In this document: positions 1 through 11,015 of the stretch, piece by piece | How the letters are laid out: each line of letters opens with the position of its first letter | How positions within the stretch are numbered: the first letter of the stretch is position 1 | Assembly (NCBI RefSeq): GCF_001584325.1 | Contig: NZ_LSAZ01000041.1 | Span: 124,001-188,000, forward strand | Direction of reading: 5' to 3' | From: Bacillus nakamurai | Lineage (GTDB): Bacteria > Bacillota > Bacilli > Bacillales > Bacillaceae | DNA: 64,000 nucleotides | The notes under the pieces: model-generated | Database searches by the model: none | What the model was told of the DNA's origin: nothing | What the model saw: the letters and a program-made list of their open reading frames with translations, nothing else | Translations under genes and position numbers: made by a program

Positions 1-1
1 T

Positions 2-1441
2 GACAATGTATATTTAACCATTGATCAGAAAATTCAAACCTTTTTAGAAGACAGTATGACAAAAGCGGCGGAAAAATATAAACCGAAAAAAATCATGGCT
101 GCTGTCGTAGAACCGAAAACCGGAAAGGTGCTCGCGATGGGGCAGCGCCCGAGTTTTGATCCGAATATAAGAAATGTCACCAATTATTACAACGACCTAG
201 TCTCTTACTCGTATGAACCGGGTTCGACGATGAAAATCTTTACGCTCGCTGCAGCGATTCAGGAAAACGTATTTAATGCAAATGAGGAATATAAATCAGG
301 AACGTATAAGGTTGGCGGCGGTACAGTAAGAGATTGGAATAATGGGGCTGGCTGGGGCATGACAAGTTTCCATGACGGGCTCATGAGATCGTCAAATGTT
401 GCCTTCGCCAAGCTGGCAAATGAAAAGCTCGGCTTTGACCGATTTAATGAGTATTTGCATAAGTTCGGATTCTATCAAAAAACTGGCGTTGATCTGCCGG
501 GAGAAGGGTCAAGTAAAATTAATTTTAAATATGATTTTGACAAGGCGTCTACGGCATACGGCCAAGCATCCGCAATAACGCCGATTCAGCAGCTTCAAGC
601 GGTGACGGCGATTGCAAATAACGGCAAAATGATGAAGCCTTACGTCATTGATCATATTGTGGACCCGGATACGAAAAAAGTTGTCAAGCAGACTAAGCCT
701 GAACAAGTAGGTACGCCGATTTCAGCCGAGACGGCCAAAAAGGTCCGGAATCTGCTGGGGGAGGTCGTCACTTCAGATATCGGAACCGGGAAGCCTTATA
801 AAATTGAAGGTTTTGATGTGGCAGGAAAAACCGGAACTGCGCAAATTGCCGGAACGGGCGGATACTTAAAAGGAACGAGCAATTATGTGTTTTCGTTCAT
901 GGGCATGGCCCCGAAAAAAGATCCTAAGCTTGTCATCTATGTAGCCGTGCAGCAGCCGCAATTAAAGGCGGGACAAAGCAGCTCGGATCCTGTTGCAGAG
1001 ATCTTTAACCCGACGATGAAAAACAGCCTGCACTACTTGAATATCGACCCGACTGACTCGTCTGATTCGAATAAAGAAGAAACGAAAACTCAGAAGATGC
1101 CTGATCTGACAGACCAAACGCTAACAAGTGCGGAGAAGGAAGCCAAAAGCGAAAACCTTACGCCGATTGTCATCGGCAGCGATGTTGCCGTTAAAGAGCA
1201 ATATCCTGAAGCCGGGGAAGACATCATCACAAAACAGAAGATCTTCTTAAAAACAGACGGAAAGATAATCATGCCGGATATGTCCGGCTGGTCGAGGCGG
1301 GAAGTGCTCCAGTTCAGTAAAATATCAGGCATTCATATTGATGTGAGCGGTGAGGGGTACGCTGTAAGCCAGAGTGTGAAAAAAGGAAAAGAATTAAAAG
1401 AAAACACCGTAATTAAGGTGAAATTCAAAAATCCTGATTAA
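2..1441 (+). CDS. pbpB: Penicillin-binding protein 2B (partial, 5' end outside window)
   Basis: This is the C-terminal part of the essential septal class B transpeptidase that cross-links peptidoglycan during division. The frame is open from base 2, so the N-terminal membrane anchor and dimerisation domain lie upstream. The active-site serine motif (PGSTMK, Ser codon at 224-226), the SSN motif (RSSNVAF) and the KTGT motif (AGKTGTAQ) are all present. Two PASTA-like modules follow the catalytic domain, beginning at about base 1095 (MPDLTDQT) and base 1270 (MPDMSGWS). It is the first gene of a dcw cluster in the usual Bacillus order, with spoVD next. A hairpin terminator follows the stop codon. 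Family assignment is secure. Confidence 0.97.
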   Translation, partial: DNVYLTIDQKIQTFLEDSMTKAAEKYKPKKIMAAVVEPKTGKVLAMGQRPSFDPNIRNVTNYYNDLVSYSYEPGSTMKIFTLAAAIQENVFNANEEYKSGTYKVGGGTVRDWNNGAGWGMTSFHDGLMRSSNVAFAKLANEKLGFDRFNEYLHKFGFYQKTGVDLPGEGSSKINFKYDFDKASTAYGQASAITPIQQLQAVTAIANNGKMMKPYVIDHIVDPDTKKVVKQTKPEQVGTPISAETAKKVRNLLGEVVTSDIGTGKPYKIEGFDVAGKTGTAQIAGTGGYLKGTSNYVFSFMGMAPKKDPKLVIYVAVQQPQLKAGQSSSDPVAEIFNPTMKNSLHYLNIDPTDSSDSNKEETKTQKMPDLTDQTLTSAEKEAKSENLTPIVIGSDVAVKEQYPEAGEDIITKQKIFLKTDGKIIMPDMSGWSRREVLQFSKISGIHIDVSGEGYAVSQSVKKGKELKENTVIKVKFKNPD

Positions 1442-1451
1442 AGAGAAAGAA

Positions 1452-1480
1452 AGTCCGCAGATGCTGCGGGCTTCTTTTTT
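1452..1480 (+). terminator. Terminator after pbpB
   Basis: The stem CCGCAG/CTGCGG has a 3-nt loop, can extend by A/T and wobble pairs, and is followed by CTTCTTTTTT. It separates pbpB from the sporulation gene spoVD. Confidence 0.8.
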
Positions 1481-1551
1481 GATACGCCGTTCTAAGTGAC
1501 CAAGCTCAGGCATAAATTGTAAACAAGCCTAAATAAGGAGTGAACGGTCCC

Positions 1552-3471
1552 TTGCGCGTCTCAAATGTAACGGTTCGGAAACGTTTATTATTTGTTTTGC
1601 TTTTTGGCGTGATCATTTTTCTGATCATTGATACTAGATTAGGCTATGTCCAATTTATTATGGGAGAAAAGCTTACCTCGCTTGCTAAAGATTCCTGGAG
1701 CCGGAATTTGCCCTTTGAACCGGAGCGGGGGGAAATTCTTGACCGGAACGGCGTCAAACTGGCCACAAATAAAAGTGCGCCGACTGTATTTGTCGTGCCG
1801 CGTCAAATCCAAAATCCAATCAAAACGGGCAAGCTGCTCGCATCAGTCTTAAATATGTCGGAAGAAAAAGTCTATAAGCACATTACAAAGAAAACTTCCA
1901 TTGAAAAAATTTCACCCGAAGGCCGGAAGATTTCAAATAAAAAAGCAAAAGAAATCAAAGCGCTTGATTTAAAGGGGGTCTATGTGGCAGAAGACAGTAT
2001 CCGCCACTATCCGTACGGCAGCTTTTTATCACATGTTCTCGGCTTTGCCGGTATTGATAACCAGGGCCTTCTCGGGCTGGAAGCCTATTATGACGATGAT
2101 TTAAAAGGCGTAAAAGGATCGGTGAAGTTTTACACAGATGCCAAAGGGAAAAAAATGCCGGACGAAGCTGATGACTATACACCGCCGAAGGATGGCCTCG
2201 ATATGAAACTGACAATTGACGCCAAGGTTCAAACTATTATAGAAAGAGAGCTCGACAATGCGGCGGCGAAGTACAATCCGGACGGAATGATTGCGGTCGC
2301 CATGAACCCGAAAAACGGAGAAGTTCTCGGAATGTCAAGCAGACCTGATTTTGATCCCGCTGACTATCAATCAGTGGAACCGTCCGTGTACAACCGAAAC
2401 TTGCCGGTATGGAGCACGTATGAACCGGGTTCAACCTTTAAAATTATTACATTGGCAGCCGCCCTTGAAGAGCACAAAGTGAATTTGCAAAGAGATCAGT
2501 TTTATGACAAGGGGTTTGCCGAGGTGGACGGCGCCCGCCTCAGATGCTGGAAAAAAGGCGGCCACGGCTCGCAGTCCTTTCTCGAAGTCGTCCAAAATTC
2601 CTGTAACCCGGGGTTCGTACAGCTTGGGGAGCGGCTTGGAAAGGAAAAGCTGTTTAAATATATAAAGGACTTCGGCTTTGGGAAAAAAACCGGCATTGAT
2701 CTGCAAGGGGAAGGAACGGGGATTTTGTTCCCGCTTGACAGAGTCGGACCGGTCGAGCAGGCAACAACCGCCTTCGGACAGGGGGTATCCGTCACGCCGA
2801 TTCAGCAGGTAGCTGCTGTATCTGCAGCGATAAACGGCGGGACGCTTTACACGCCGTTTATCGCGAAAGAATGGGTTGACCCCGTCACGAAAAAAACGGT
2901 TAAAAAACAATCACCGATTGCGAAAAGGCAAGTTATTTCCCAGGAAACGTCAAAACAGATCAGATTCGCTTTAGAAAGCGTCGTCGCCCAAGGAACGGGG
3001 CGGAATGCCTTTGTGGAAGGATATCGTGTCGGCGGCAAAACAGGTACGGCACAAAAGGTAAAAGACGGAAAATATCTTGAGAACAACCACATTGTGTCGT
3101 TTATCGGCTTTGCGCCGGCTGACGACCCGAGCCTTGTCGTTTACGTTGCAGTTGATAACCCGAAAGGCACGATTCAATTCGGCGGAACCGTCGCCGCGCC
3201 GATCGTCGGAAACATTATGAGAGACAGCCTGCCGGAGCTCGGCATTAAACCGAGAAAAAATCAAATCGAGAAAAAATATCAATGGCCCGACACAAAAACA
3301 ATAGAGGTTCCGAATGTTGTAGGGATGTCTGTCTCTGATCTTGAGTCGCTGCTTGTCAATTTGAATATAGACTCCTCAGGAAAAGGAAGCAAAATTGTCA
3401 AACAATCACCTGCAGCCGGAACGAAAGTAAAAGAAGGCTCAAAGATCCGGGTTTATTTGAGTGAAGATTGA
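1552..3471 (+). CDS. spoVD: Stage V sporulation protein D, sporulation class B PBP
   Basis: Membrane-anchored transpeptidase needed for spore cortex peptidoglycan; its known partner is the SEDS glycosyltransferase SpoVE, encoded further down this cluster. An N-terminal membrane segment (about residues 10-30) is followed by a PBP dimer domain (about 50-180) and a transpeptidase domain with PGSTFK, the SCN motif in VQNSCNPG, and KTGTAQ. One C-terminal PASTA domain begins at VPNVVGMS. I chose the TTG at 1552 because AAGGAG (1535-1540) lies at a workable distance and the protein then begins MRVSN as I recall for B. subtilis. A GTG at 1540, four codons upstream, overlaps that ribosome site and is less likely. 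Length is 639 residues. Confidence 0.95.
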   Translation: MRVSNVTVRKRLLFVLLFGVIIFLIIDTRLGYVQFIMGEKLTSLAKDSWSRNLPFEPERGEILDRNGVKLATNKSAPTVFVVPRQIQNPIKTGKLLASVLNMSEEKVYKHITKKTSIEKISPEGRKISNKKAKEIKALDLKGVYVAEDSIRHYPYGSFLSHVLGFAGIDNQGLLGLEAYYDDDLKGVKGSVKFYTDAKGKKMPDEADDYTPPKDGLDMKLTIDAKVQTIIERELDNAAAKYNPDGMIAVAMNPKNGEVLGMSSRPDFDPADYQSVEPSVYNRNLPVWSTYEPGSTFKIITLAAALEEHKVNLQRDQFYDKGFAEVDGARLRCWKKGGHGSQSFLEVVQNSCNPGFVQLGERLGKEKLFKYIKDFGFGKKTGIDLQGEGTGILFPLDRVGPVEQATTAFGQGVSVTPIQQVAAVSAAINGGTLYTPFIAKEWVDPVTKKTVKKQSPIAKRQVISQETSKQIRFALESVVAQGTGRNAFVEGYRVGGKTGTAQKVKDGKYLENNHIVSFIGFAPADDPSLVVYVAVDNPKGTIQFGGTVAAPIVGNIMRDSLPELGIKPRKNQIEKKYQWPDTKTIEVPNVVGMSVSDLESLLVNLNIDSSGKGSKIVKQSPAAGTKVKEGSKIRVYLSED

Positions 3472-3480
3472 GTCTGATGA

Positions 3481-3508
3481 GGCAGCCGATTGTTTTCGGC
3501 TGCCTTTT
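3481..3508 (+). terminator. Terminator after spoVD
   Basis: A 9-bp GC-rich stem (GGCAGCCGA/TCGGCTGCC) is followed by TTTT, directly after the spoVD stop. Confidence 0.85.
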
Positions 3509-3595
3509 ATCATAAAGAGAAAAAAAGAAGATAACTTTTAAGATTAACTGGATGTATCCTTTTTTTTACGCTAAAATATGAACTGTATGTTTAAA

Positions 3596-3621
3596 AACCG
3601 TTCTGACTTTCATAAACGGTT
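3596..3621. repeat. Inverted repeat upstream of murE
   Basis: AACCGTT and AACGGTT form perfect 7-bp arms around a 12-nt spacer, about 45 bp before the murE start. There is no T-run, so it is not a normal terminator. It could be an operator or leader hairpin; function unknown. Confidence 0.4.
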
Positions 3622-3665
3622 ATCATGATAAAAGAATGAATAGAATTTCTGAGAGGTTTGATACA

Positions 3666-5138
3666 ATGAAACTTACAAAGCTGCTTACATATTTAATGAC
3701 CGAACCTGTTCAAAATGACTTTCATGACCCTGATATAACTTCAATCGAGATGGACTCCAGGGAAGTGAGAAAAGGGAGTCTTTTTGTATGTATAAAAGGG
3801 TACACGGTAGACGGGCATGATTTTGCGCAAAAAGCTGAAGAAAACGGAGCAGCTGCCATTGTCGCTGAAAGAGAGCTTGACGTCAGTGTCCCAGTTATTA
3901 TTGTCCGCCGCTCACAGCGCGCGCTCAGTGTCCTGTCAGACGCCTTTTACGGTCAGCCGACGAAACAGCTTCAGCTCATCGGCATCACGGGCACAAACGG
4001 CAAAACATCGACGACACATATGGTGGATGAGGTGTTCAAAAAAGCAGGGAGACAGACAGGCTTAATCGGCACCATGTACATTAAAATCGGCGATGAGACA
4101 TTCCCGGTAAAAAACACAACGCCGGAAAGCGTCACGCTTCAAAAGACATTCAAAAAAATGAATGATGAGCATGTCGACACAGCCATTATGGAAGTATCGT
4201 CGCACGCTCTTTCATTGGGAAGGGTGCACGGCTGCGATTATGATATCGCCGTGTTTACGAATCTGACCCAAGACCATCTGGACTATCACAAAACGATGGA
4301 TGAATACAGGCAGGCAAAAAGCCTTCTGTTCTCCCAGCTGGGCGGCGCCTTTAACCATGAGAAGCCGAAGCGCGCCGTTTTAAACGCTGATGATGAGGCG
4401 AGTGCATATTTTGAAAAAGCAACGGCGGCGCATATCCTTACATACGGAATTAAAAACGATGCCGATGTGATGGCGAAACATATTGAAATTTCCGCGCAAG
4501 GCACAAGCTTTGAGCTTATAACGCCAAAAGGAACGAAACATATTACGGTTTCTCTCGTCGGTCAGTTCAACGTGTATAATGTGCTGGCAGCAGCTGCGAC
4601 GGCGATTGCCGCAGACCTTCCTTTTGAAACGATCACAAGCGCGCTTGAAGAATTACAAGGCGTCAGAGGGCGTTTCGAATTGGTGAATAAGGATCAGCCG
4701 TTTCCTGTTGTTGTCGATTACGCGCACACGCCTGACAGTCTTGAAAACGTTCTGAATACCTGTAAAGACATGACCGAGGGCAAGCTATTCGTCGTCGTCG
4801 GCTGCGGCGGTGACAGAGACAAAACGAAACGCCCGAAAATGGCGGAAATCGCGGTGCGTATCGCCGATGAACCGATTTTCACCTCAGATAACCCGAGAAG
4901 CGAGGACCCGCTGGCTATATTAAGAGATATGGAAAGAGGAGTCGAAGGCTGCTACTATCACAGTATCGCAAACCGAGAGCAGGCAATCTTTTTCGCCATT
5001 GCCAATGCGAAAAAGGGAGATGTCGTGCTGATCGCCGGCAAAGGGCATGAAACCTATCAGCAAATCGGCACTGAAACATTTGACTTTGATGATGCCGAAG
5101 TAGCGGGGAAAGCTATCGTGGAGCTGAATAAAAAGTAA
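3666..5138 (+). CDS. murE: UDP-MurNAc-tripeptide synthetase (meso-DAP-adding)
   Basis: Cytoplasmic Mur ligase that adds meso-diaminopimelate to UDP-MurNAc-L-Ala-D-Glu with ATP. The P-loop [10 protein letters not shown] lies at about residue 108, the Mur central domain follows, and the C-terminal motif DNPRSEDP is the signature of DAP- rather than lysine-adding enzymes. The start at ATG 3666 gives 490 residues, near the family norm of about 490-500, and has GAGAGG upstream. An in-frame ATG at 3636 would add ten residues with no good ribosome site. It follows spoVD after a terminator and a 150-bp gap, so it probably has its own promoter, and precedes mraY. Confidence 0.97.
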   Translation: MKLTKLLTYLMTEPVQNDFHDPDITSIEMDSREVRKGSLFVCIKGYTVDGHDFAQKAEENGAAAIVAERELDVSVPVIIVRRSQRALSVLSDAFYGQPTKQLQLIGITGTNGKTSTTHMVDEVFKKAGRQTGLIGTMYIKIGDETFPVKNTTPESVTLQKTFKKMNDEHVDTAIMEVSSHALSLGRVHGCDYDIAVFTNLTQDHLDYHKTMDEYRQAKSLLFSQLGGAFNHEKPKRAVLNADDEASAYFEKATAAHILTYGIKNDADVMAKHIEISAQGTSFELITPKGTKHITVSLVGQFNVYNVLAAAATAIAADLPFETITSALEELQGVRGRFELVNKDQPFPVVVDYAHTPDSLENVLNTCKDMTEGKLFVVVGCGGDRDKTKRPKMAEIAVRIADEPIFTSDNPRSEDPLAILRDMERGVEGCYYHSIANREQAIFFAIANAKKGDVVLIAGKGHETYQQIGTETFDFDDAEVAGKAIVELNKK

Positions 5139-5252
5139 AACAGGAAAGAGTGTTATGAATGAGGGAATTGAAAAGAATTTCACATACGGGGAAACAATGC
5201 GAATATGATAAATACGTATGTCGTTTGAACGAAACGGGAGGAGAAAAGAGCA

Positions 5253-6227
5253 ATGCTTGAGCAAGTGATTTTATTTACAATTATAATGGGATTTTTAATC
5301 AGTGTTCTGATATCTCCGATTCTTATCCCGTTTTTAAGACGGTTAAAATTCGGCCAGAGTATTAGAGAAGAAGGGCCGAAATCACATATGAAAAAATCAG
5401 GGACGCCGACGATGGGCGGGGTCATGATCATTGTATCAATCGCCATTACGGCTATTGTTATGACGCAGAAATTTTCGGAATTAAGCCCGGAAATGTTTCT
5501 TCTGCTGTTTGTCACAATCGGCTACGGGCTTCTCGGCTTTTTAGATGACTATATTAAAGTTGTCATGAAACGGAATCTGGGATTAACGTCCAAGCAGAAA
5601 CTGATCGGTCAGATCATTATCGCTATCATATTTTATGGAGTATATCATTATTGCCATTTTGCAACCGACATCCGGGTGCCGGGCACTCATCTATCAATCG
5701 ATCTCGGCTGGGGATACTTTATTCTCGTACTCTTTATGCTTGTCGGAGGCTCGAATGCCGTCAACCTGACGGACGGTCTTGACGGCTTGCTGTCTGGAAC
5801 TGCGGCTATCGCGTTTGGCGCTTTTGCTATTTTGGCGTGGAACCAATCACAATATGATGTTGCGATTTTCTCAGTTGCCGTTGTCGGCGCTGTTCTCGGT
5901 TTCCTTGTATTTAACGCGCATCCCGCCAAAGTATTCATGGGGGATACCGGCTCGCTTGCGCTTGGCGGAGCGATCGTGACGGTTGCCATTTTGACAAAAC
6001 TTGAAATTCTGCTTGTCATTATCGGCGGAGTATTTGTGATTGAGACCTTATCTGTTATCTTACAAGTTATCAGCTTTAAAACGACAGGAAAACGAATCTT
6101 TAAAATGAGTCCGCTTCATCACCATTACGAACTGGTCGGGTGGTCTGAATGGAGAGTCGTCGTGACATTTTGGACTGCGGGACTGTTGCTTGCCGTTTTA
6201 GGAATTTACATCGAGGTGTGGTTATAA
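5253..6227 (+). CDS. mraY: Phospho-MurNAc-pentapeptide transferase
   Basis: Polytopic membrane enzyme that transfers phospho-MurNAc-pentapeptide to undecaprenyl phosphate, forming lipid I. The protein has 324 residues with about ten hydrophobic segments. It shows conserved MraY features: the FLDDYIK aspartate motif near residue 95, NLTDGLDGL near residue 171, and the cytoplasmic HHHYE motif in [12 protein letters not shown] near residue 290. GGGAGGAG precedes ATG 5253. The murD start follows immediately after the stop codon, so the two are almost certainly translationally coupled. Confidence 0.98.
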   Translation: MLEQVILFTIIMGFLISVLISPILIPFLRRLKFGQSIREEGPKSHMKKSGTPTMGGVMIIVSIAITAIVMTQKFSELSPEMFLLLFVTIGYGLLGFLDDYIKVVMKRNLGLTSKQKLIGQIIIAIIFYGVYHYCHFATDIRVPGTHLSIDLGWGYFILVLFMLVGGSNAVNLTDGLDGLLSGTAAIAFGAFAILAWNQSQYDVAIFSVAVVGAVLGFLVFNAHPAKVFMGDTGSLALGGAIVTVAILTKLEILLVIIGGVFVIETLSVILQVISFKTTGKRIFKMSPLHHHYELVGWSEWRVVVTFWTAGLLLAVLGIYIEVWL

Positions 6228-7583
6228 GTGGAAAAAGAACTTTTTTTGCAAAAACAAAACTTTCTAGTCCTCGGACTGGCAAAAAGCGGGTATGCGGCAG
6301 CGTCAATTCTTCAAGAAAAAGGCATTAACGTCGTCGTTAACGATCAGAAAGCCTTTGAAGAAAACGAACCCGCCCAAAAGCTTTCTGCCAGAGGGATCGA
6401 AGTCATCTGCGGAGAGCACCCGACGTCACTTTTTGATCAGCATGACATTACTATTTTGATCAAAAACCCGGGGATTCCTTATGAAAATATTATGGTGCAG
6501 GAAGCGCAAAAAAGAGGCATCCCGGTCTGGACGGAAATTGAGCTTGCATATTATATAACAAACGCAAAATTCATCGGCATCACAGGCTCGAACGGCAAAA
6601 CAACAACAACAACGCTCATTTATGAAATGCTGAAGGCTGATTCTCAAAAAGCGCTGATTGCAGGCAATATCGGCACCGTCGCCAGTGAGGTGGCATATCA
6701 CGCTGACGGAGATGAATGGATCGTCACGGAGCTTTCTTCCTTTCAGCTTATGGGGACGCATGCGTTCAGACCTGAAATCAGCCTGATTTTAAACATATTT
6801 GACGCCCATTTAGATTATCACCACAGCCGTGAAAATTACGAGAAGGCCAAGCAGAAGGTGTATCTTCACCAGCTTGAAAGCGATACGGCCATCGTCAATC
6901 AAAACGATGAAACAGTGGTGCGGCTTGCGGAATCGGGCAAAGCCGGCAAGGTTCCGTTTTCAGTTCATCATCCGCTCTCAAGCGGCGCATTCATAAAAGA
7001 CGGAATGCTGATGTTTAACGATGAAGCGATTCTTCCTATAGATGACATCGTCCTGCCCGGCGCGCATAATTTAGAAAATATTCTGGCCGCCGTCGCCGCC
7101 GCGAAAACGGCGGGCGCATCAAATGAAGCGATTCAAAAGGTGTTGACAAGCTTTACGGGAGTGAAGCACCGTCTTCAATATGTGACAACGATTCAAGAAC
7201 GTAAATTTTATAACGACAGCAAAGCGACGAATATTTTAGCAACGAGCAAAGCGCTTTCTGCGTTTAAAGGTCCGGTAATTCTGCTTGCCGGCGGACTTGA
7301 CCGCGGCAACGGCTTTGATGAACTAAAACCGTATATGGAACATGTCAAAGCGATCCTTACGTTCGGACAGACAGCGCCAAAGCTTGTAAAACTGGGCACC
7401 GAGCTGGGAATACAACATGTCAAACGTGTCGATAATGTTGAACAAGCAGTATCTGCGGCGTTTGCGCTCTCAAATGAAGGTGACGTCATCCTCTTGTCAC
7501 CTGCGTGTGCAAGCTGGGATCAGTTTAAAACATTTGAAGAACGCGGTGACATGTTTATAGATGCCGTGCATATGCTTAAGTAA
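6228..7583 (+). CDS. murD: UDP-MurNAc-L-alanine:D-glutamate ligase
   Basis: Cytoplasmic Mur ligase adding D-glutamate to UDP-MurNAc-L-Ala. The protein has 451 residues with an N-terminal Rossmann-like domain (VLGLAKSG), the ATP loop [12 protein letters not shown] near residue 115, and a C-terminal domain with the NDSKATN motif. The start is GTG 6228, abutting the mraY stop codon; its ribosome site (GAGGTG) lies inside mraY. Its place between mraY and spoVE matches Bacillus dcw order. Confidence 0.97.
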   Translation: MEKELFLQKQNFLVLGLAKSGYAAASILQEKGINVVVNDQKAFEENEPAQKLSARGIEVICGEHPTSLFDQHDITILIKNPGIPYENIMVQEAQKRGIPVWTEIELAYYITNAKFIGITGSNGKTTTTTLIYEMLKADSQKALIAGNIGTVASEVAYHADGDEWIVTELSSFQLMGTHAFRPEISLILNIFDAHLDYHHSRENYEKAKQKVYLHQLESDTAIVNQNDETVVRLAESGKAGKVPFSVHHPLSSGAFIKDGMLMFNDEAILPIDDIVLPGAHNLENILAAVAAAKTAGASNEAIQKVLTSFTGVKHRLQYVTTIQERKFYNDSKATNILATSKALSAFKGPVILLAGGLDRGNGFDELKPYMEHVKAILTFGQTAPKLVKLGTELGIQHVKRVDNVEQAVSAAFALSNEGDVILLSPACASWDQFKTFEERGDMFIDAVHMLK

Positions 7584-7642
7584 GGGCTTGTCTAAAGAAT
7601 TTCGGCAGCCCTAATGAACTTATGCTTGGGGTGTCGATTGCT

Positions 7643-8743
7643 TTGACTACTAAAAAAACAGCGCCTGATTTGTTATTAGTCATTATTACGTTATTGCTTT
7701 TAACAATAGGATTAATTATGGTCTACAGTGCAAGTGCGGTATGGGCGGATTATAAATTTGAAGACTCGTTTTTCTTTGCGAAACGGCAGCTGCTGTTTGC
7801 GGGGATCGGCGTCATTGCCATGTTTTTTATAATGAACGTAGATTATTGGACATGGCGGACTTGGTCGAAACTGCTTCTGATTATCTGTTTTTTTCTGCTC
7901 GTGCTCGTTTTGATTCCGGGAGTCGGAATGGTGCGGAACGGTTCAAGAAGCTGGATCGGTGTGGGAGCGTTCAGCATTCAGCCTTCGGAGTTTATGAAAC
8001 TCGCGATGATTGCGTTTCTGGCTAAATTTCTTTCTGAAAAACAGAAGAACATTACGTCATTCAGGCGCGGATTCATTCCCGCCCTCGGAATCGTATTTTC
8101 TGCCTTTATTATCATTATGTGCCAGCCCGACCTCGGAACGGGGACGGTTATGGTGGGCACGTGTATCGTAATGATCTTCGTATCCGGTGCGCGCATCGCT
8201 CATTTTGCGTTTCTCGGGCTGATCGGACTAAGCGGGTTTGCGGCCCTCGTCCTGTCCGCTCCATATCGGATTAAGCGGATCACCTCTTACTTAAATCCGT
8301 GGGAGGACCCGCTTGGAAGCGGCTTTCAGATCATTCAGTCGCTGTACGCCGTAGGTCCCGGCGGGCTGTTCGGGATGGGGCTCGGCCAAAGCCGGCAAAA
8401 GTTTTTTTATCTGCCGGAGCCGCAAACCGATTTCATTTTCGCTATTTTATCAGAAGAGCTTGGCTTCATCGGCGGTACGCTCATATTGCTGCTGTTTAGT
8501 ATTTTATTATGGCGGGGCGTCAGAATCGCACTCGGCGCTCCGGATTTATACGGAAGCTTCGTCGCCATCGGTATTATTTCGATGATTGCCATTCAAGTCA
8601 TGATTAATATCGGTGTTGTGACGGGCCTCATTCCGGTGACAGGGATTACGCTGCCGTTTTTAAGCTACGGAGGCTCATCTTTGACACTGATGCTTATGGC
8701 CGTCGGCGTACTCTTAAATGTCAGCCGGTATTCGAGGTATTGA
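7643..8743 (+). CDS. spoVE: Sporulation SEDS glycosyltransferase SpoVE
   Basis: FtsW/RodA-family integral membrane protein that polymerises lipid II for the spore cortex and acts with SpoVD. Ten or so membrane segments are visible, with the family signatures GSRSWIGVG, QPSEFMKL, GLGQSRQKFFYLPEPQTDF and the C-terminal TGITLPFLSYGGSS. I chose TTG 7643 because it gives MTTKK and 366 residues, as I recall for B. subtilis, with GGGGTG upstream. An in-frame ATG at 7622 would add seven residues. It lies in the usual position between murD and murG. The vegetative paralogue FtsW is not in this window. Confidence 0.95.
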   Translation: MTTKKTAPDLLLVIITLLLLTIGLIMVYSASAVWADYKFEDSFFFAKRQLLFAGIGVIAMFFIMNVDYWTWRTWSKLLLIICFFLLVLVLIPGVGMVRNGSRSWIGVGAFSIQPSEFMKLAMIAFLAKFLSEKQKNITSFRRGFIPALGIVFSAFIIIMCQPDLGTGTVMVGTCIVMIFVSGARIAHFAFLGLIGLSGFAALVLSAPYRIKRITSYLNPWEDPLGSGFQIIQSLYAVGPGGLFGMGLGQSRQKFFYLPEPQTDFIFAILSEELGFIGGTLILLLFSILLWRGVRIALGAPDLYGSFVAIGIISMIAIQVMINIGVVTGLIPVTGITLPFLSYGGSSLTLMLMAVGVLLNVSRYSRY

Positions 8744-8802
8744 TCTGTATCTTACCTCAAAATTCATGATATATTCGTAATATAAAAAAACAGACAACAT
8801 CA

Positions 8803-8830
8803 ATAACCCTGTCCTAAAAAACAGGGTTAT
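8803..8830. repeat. Perfect 10-bp inverted repeat between spoVE and murG
   Basis: ATAACCCTGT and ACAGGGTTAT are separated by 8 nt. No T-tract follows, so it is not a classical terminator. It lies 28 bp before the murG start and could be an RNA processing or stabilising hairpin. Confidence 0.5.
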
Positions 8831-8857
8831 CGCTATGTGATTAAGGGGGACATACGA

Positions 8858-9946
8858 ATGCGTATTGCAGTAAGCGGAGGAGGTACGGGAGGACATATCT
8901 ACCCGGCCCTGGCTTTTATTAAAGAAGTGCAGCGCCGTCATCCGGATGTGGAATTTTTGTATATCGGAACGGAGAACGGCCTTGAGAAAAAAATCGTCGA
9001 ACGGGAAAACATTCCGTTTCGTTCAATTGAAATTACGGGCTTTAAACGAAAACTTTCTTTTGAAAATGTAAAAACCGTCATGCGTTTCTTAAAAGGCGTG
9101 AAGACGAGCAAATCGTATTTAAAAGAATTTAAACCGGATGCTGTCATCGGGACGGGCGGCTATGTATGCGGACCTGTCGTATACGCGGCTGCGAAAATGG
9201 GGATCCCGACGATTATTCATGAGCAAAACAGCCTTCCGGGCATCACAAATAAGTTTCTCTCGAAATATGTTAATAAGGTAGCGATTTGCTTTGAAGAAGC
9301 AAAATCGCATTTCCCTGCTGAAAAAGTTGTTTTTACGGGAAACCCCAGAGCATCTGAAGTCGTCTCAATTAAGACAGGCCGCTCATTAACCGAATTCGGA
9401 CTGAAAGAAAATCAAAAAACGGTTCTGATTTTTGGCGGAAGCAGAGGCGCAGCCCCTATTAACCGCGCCGTTATTGACATGCAGGAAGAATTAAAAACGA
9501 GGCCTTATCAAGTGCTGTATATTACCGGAGAAGTGCATTATGAAAAGGTAACGGCGGAGCTGAAAGGCAAAGCCGCGGATAATATGGTGACAAAACCGTT
9601 TTTGCACCAAATGCCGGAGTACTTAAAATCAATTGATGTGATTGTGGCAAGAGCCGGTGCGACAACAATCGCCGAGATTACCGCACTCGGAATTCCGAGC
9701 GTGCTCATTCCGAGCCCGTACGTTACAGCCAATCATCAGGAGGTCAATGCGAAGGCGCTCAGCCAGCATGACGCTGCAATTGTGCTGAAAGAAACCGAGC
9801 TTAGCGGAGAAAAGCTGATTGCCGCTCTTGACCGGATCGTAATGAATGAAGAAACACTAAAGGACATGAGTGAGCGGACAAAGTCACTCGGTGTTCCAGA
9901 TGCGGCAGCCAGACTGTACAGTATTATGGAAGATATTAAAAAATAA
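8858..9946 (+). CDS. murG: Lipid II-forming GlcNAc transferase MurG
   Basis: Membrane-associated GT28 glycosyltransferase that adds GlcNAc from UDP-GlcNAc to lipid I. Two Rossmann domains are seen: the N-terminal one starts [17 protein letters not shown] with the glycine-rich acceptor loop, and the C-terminal one contains IFGGSRGA and the UDP-binding RAGATTIAE and NHQEVNA motifs. ATG 8858 is preceded by AAGGGGGA and gives 362 residues. An in-frame ATG at 8837 lies upstream of the ribosome site and is rejected. murB follows after 31 bp. Confidence 0.97.
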   Translation: MRIAVSGGGTGGHIYPALAFIKEVQRRHPDVEFLYIGTENGLEKKIVERENIPFRSIEITGFKRKLSFENVKTVMRFLKGVKTSKSYLKEFKPDAVIGTGGYVCGPVVYAAAKMGIPTIIHEQNSLPGITNKFLSKYVNKVAICFEEAKSHFPAEKVVFTGNPRASEVVSIKTGRSLTEFGLKENQKTVLIFGGSRGAAPINRAVIDMQEELKTRPYQVLYITGEVHYEKVTAELKGKAADNMVTKPFLHQMPEYLKSIDVIVARAGATTIAEITALGIPSVLIPSPYVTANHQEVNAKALSQHDAAIVLKETELSGEKLIAALDRIVMNEETLKDMSERTKSLGVPDAAARLYSIMEDIKK

Positions 9947-9977
9947 GAGAAGTGCAATTGGAATGCGGAGGTTTACG

Positions 9978-10886
9978 ATGAAGAACGTGATACAGGAATT
10001 AAAAGACCGCGAAGTCGGCAAAGTGTTAGAACAAGAACCGCTCGCGAATCATACAACGATGAAAATTGGCGGACCGGCCGATATTTTGATTATTCCCAAT
10101 CGGGTGGAAGCGGTCAAAGATATTATGGATATTGTGAAAAAATATGATTTGCCATGGACCGTCATCGGACGCGGATCAAATCTGCTCGTGCTTGATGAAG
10201 GCATCAGGGGAGTTGTCATAAAACTCGGACCCGGTCTTGACCATTTAGAGCTTGACGGTGATCAAGTAACGGTCGGAGGAGGCTATTCAGTTGTCCGCCT
10301 GGCTACATCCATGAGTAAAAAGGGGCTGTCCGGCCTTGAATTTGCGGCCGGAATTCCCGGATCAATCGGCGGAGCCGTCTATATGAACGCCGGCGCGCAC
10401 GGCTCGGATATGAGTGAAATCCTTGTAAAAGCCCGTATTTTATTTGAAGACGGCTCCATCGAATGGCTCACGAATGAAGAAATGGATTTCAGCTACAGAA
10501 CGTCTATTTTGCAAAAGAAACGGCCCGGCGTCTGCCTTGAGGCAGTACTTAAGCTTGAGCAAAAGGAACGTGAAGCGATTACAGCGCAAATGCAAAATAA
10601 CAAAGACTACAGAAAAAATACACAGCCGTACTCAAGCCCGTGCGCGGGAAGCATATTCAGAAATCCGCTGCCGAACCATGCGGGAAGCCTCGTTGAAAAA
10701 GCGGGATTAAAAGGATATCAGATCGGCGGCGCCAAAGTGTCCGAAATGCACGGGAATTTTATCGTCAATGCCGGCGGAGCGACTGCCAAGGACGTCCTGG
10801 ACTTGATTGATTACGTGAAAAAGACAATCCGTGAGCAATATGACGTGGAAATGCACACAGAAGTTGAAATCATCGGCAATCGCTAA
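9978..10886 (+). CDS. murB: UDP-N-acetylenolpyruvoylglucosamine reductase
   Basis: FAD-dependent enzyme reducing UDP-GlcNAc-enolpyruvate to UDP-MurNAc with NADPH. The 302-residue protein has the FAD-binding segment ([29 protein letters not shown]) and the type II MurB region [11 protein letters not shown] with the catalytic serine. The start at ATG 9978 follows GGAGG. The frame is open upstream into murG, but the added residues would have no counterpart. A terminator separates it from divIB. Confidence 0.97.
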   Translation: MKNVIQELKDREVGKVLEQEPLANHTTMKIGGPADILIIPNRVEAVKDIMDIVKKYDLPWTVIGRGSNLLVLDEGIRGVVIKLGPGLDHLELDGDQVTVGGGYSVVRLATSMSKKGLSGLEFAAGIPGSIGGAVYMNAGAHGSDMSEILVKARILFEDGSIEWLTNEEMDFSYRTSILQKKRPGVCLEAVLKLEQKEREAITAQMQNNKDYRKNTQPYSSPCAGSIFRNPLPNHAGSLVEKAGLKGYQIGGAKVSEMHGNFIVNAGGATAKDVLDLIDYVKKTIREQYDVEMHTEVEIIGNR

Positions 10887-10935
10887 ATGGTTCTCTGATT
10901 TACACGAGCTCATGTGATATACTTTGAACAAATGG

Positions 10936-10966
10936 CAAACGGCATCACGGCATGCCGTTTGTTTTT
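10936..10966 (+). terminator. Terminator after murB
   Basis: CAAACGGCAT pairs with ATGCCGTTTG over 10 bp and is followed by TTTTT. Some readthrough into divIB is likely, as the genes form one cluster. Confidence 0.8.
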
Positions 10967-11015
10967 CAATCAGACGAATGTAAAGCTGTTTCATTCTTAG
11001 TGAGGTGGACAGGCA

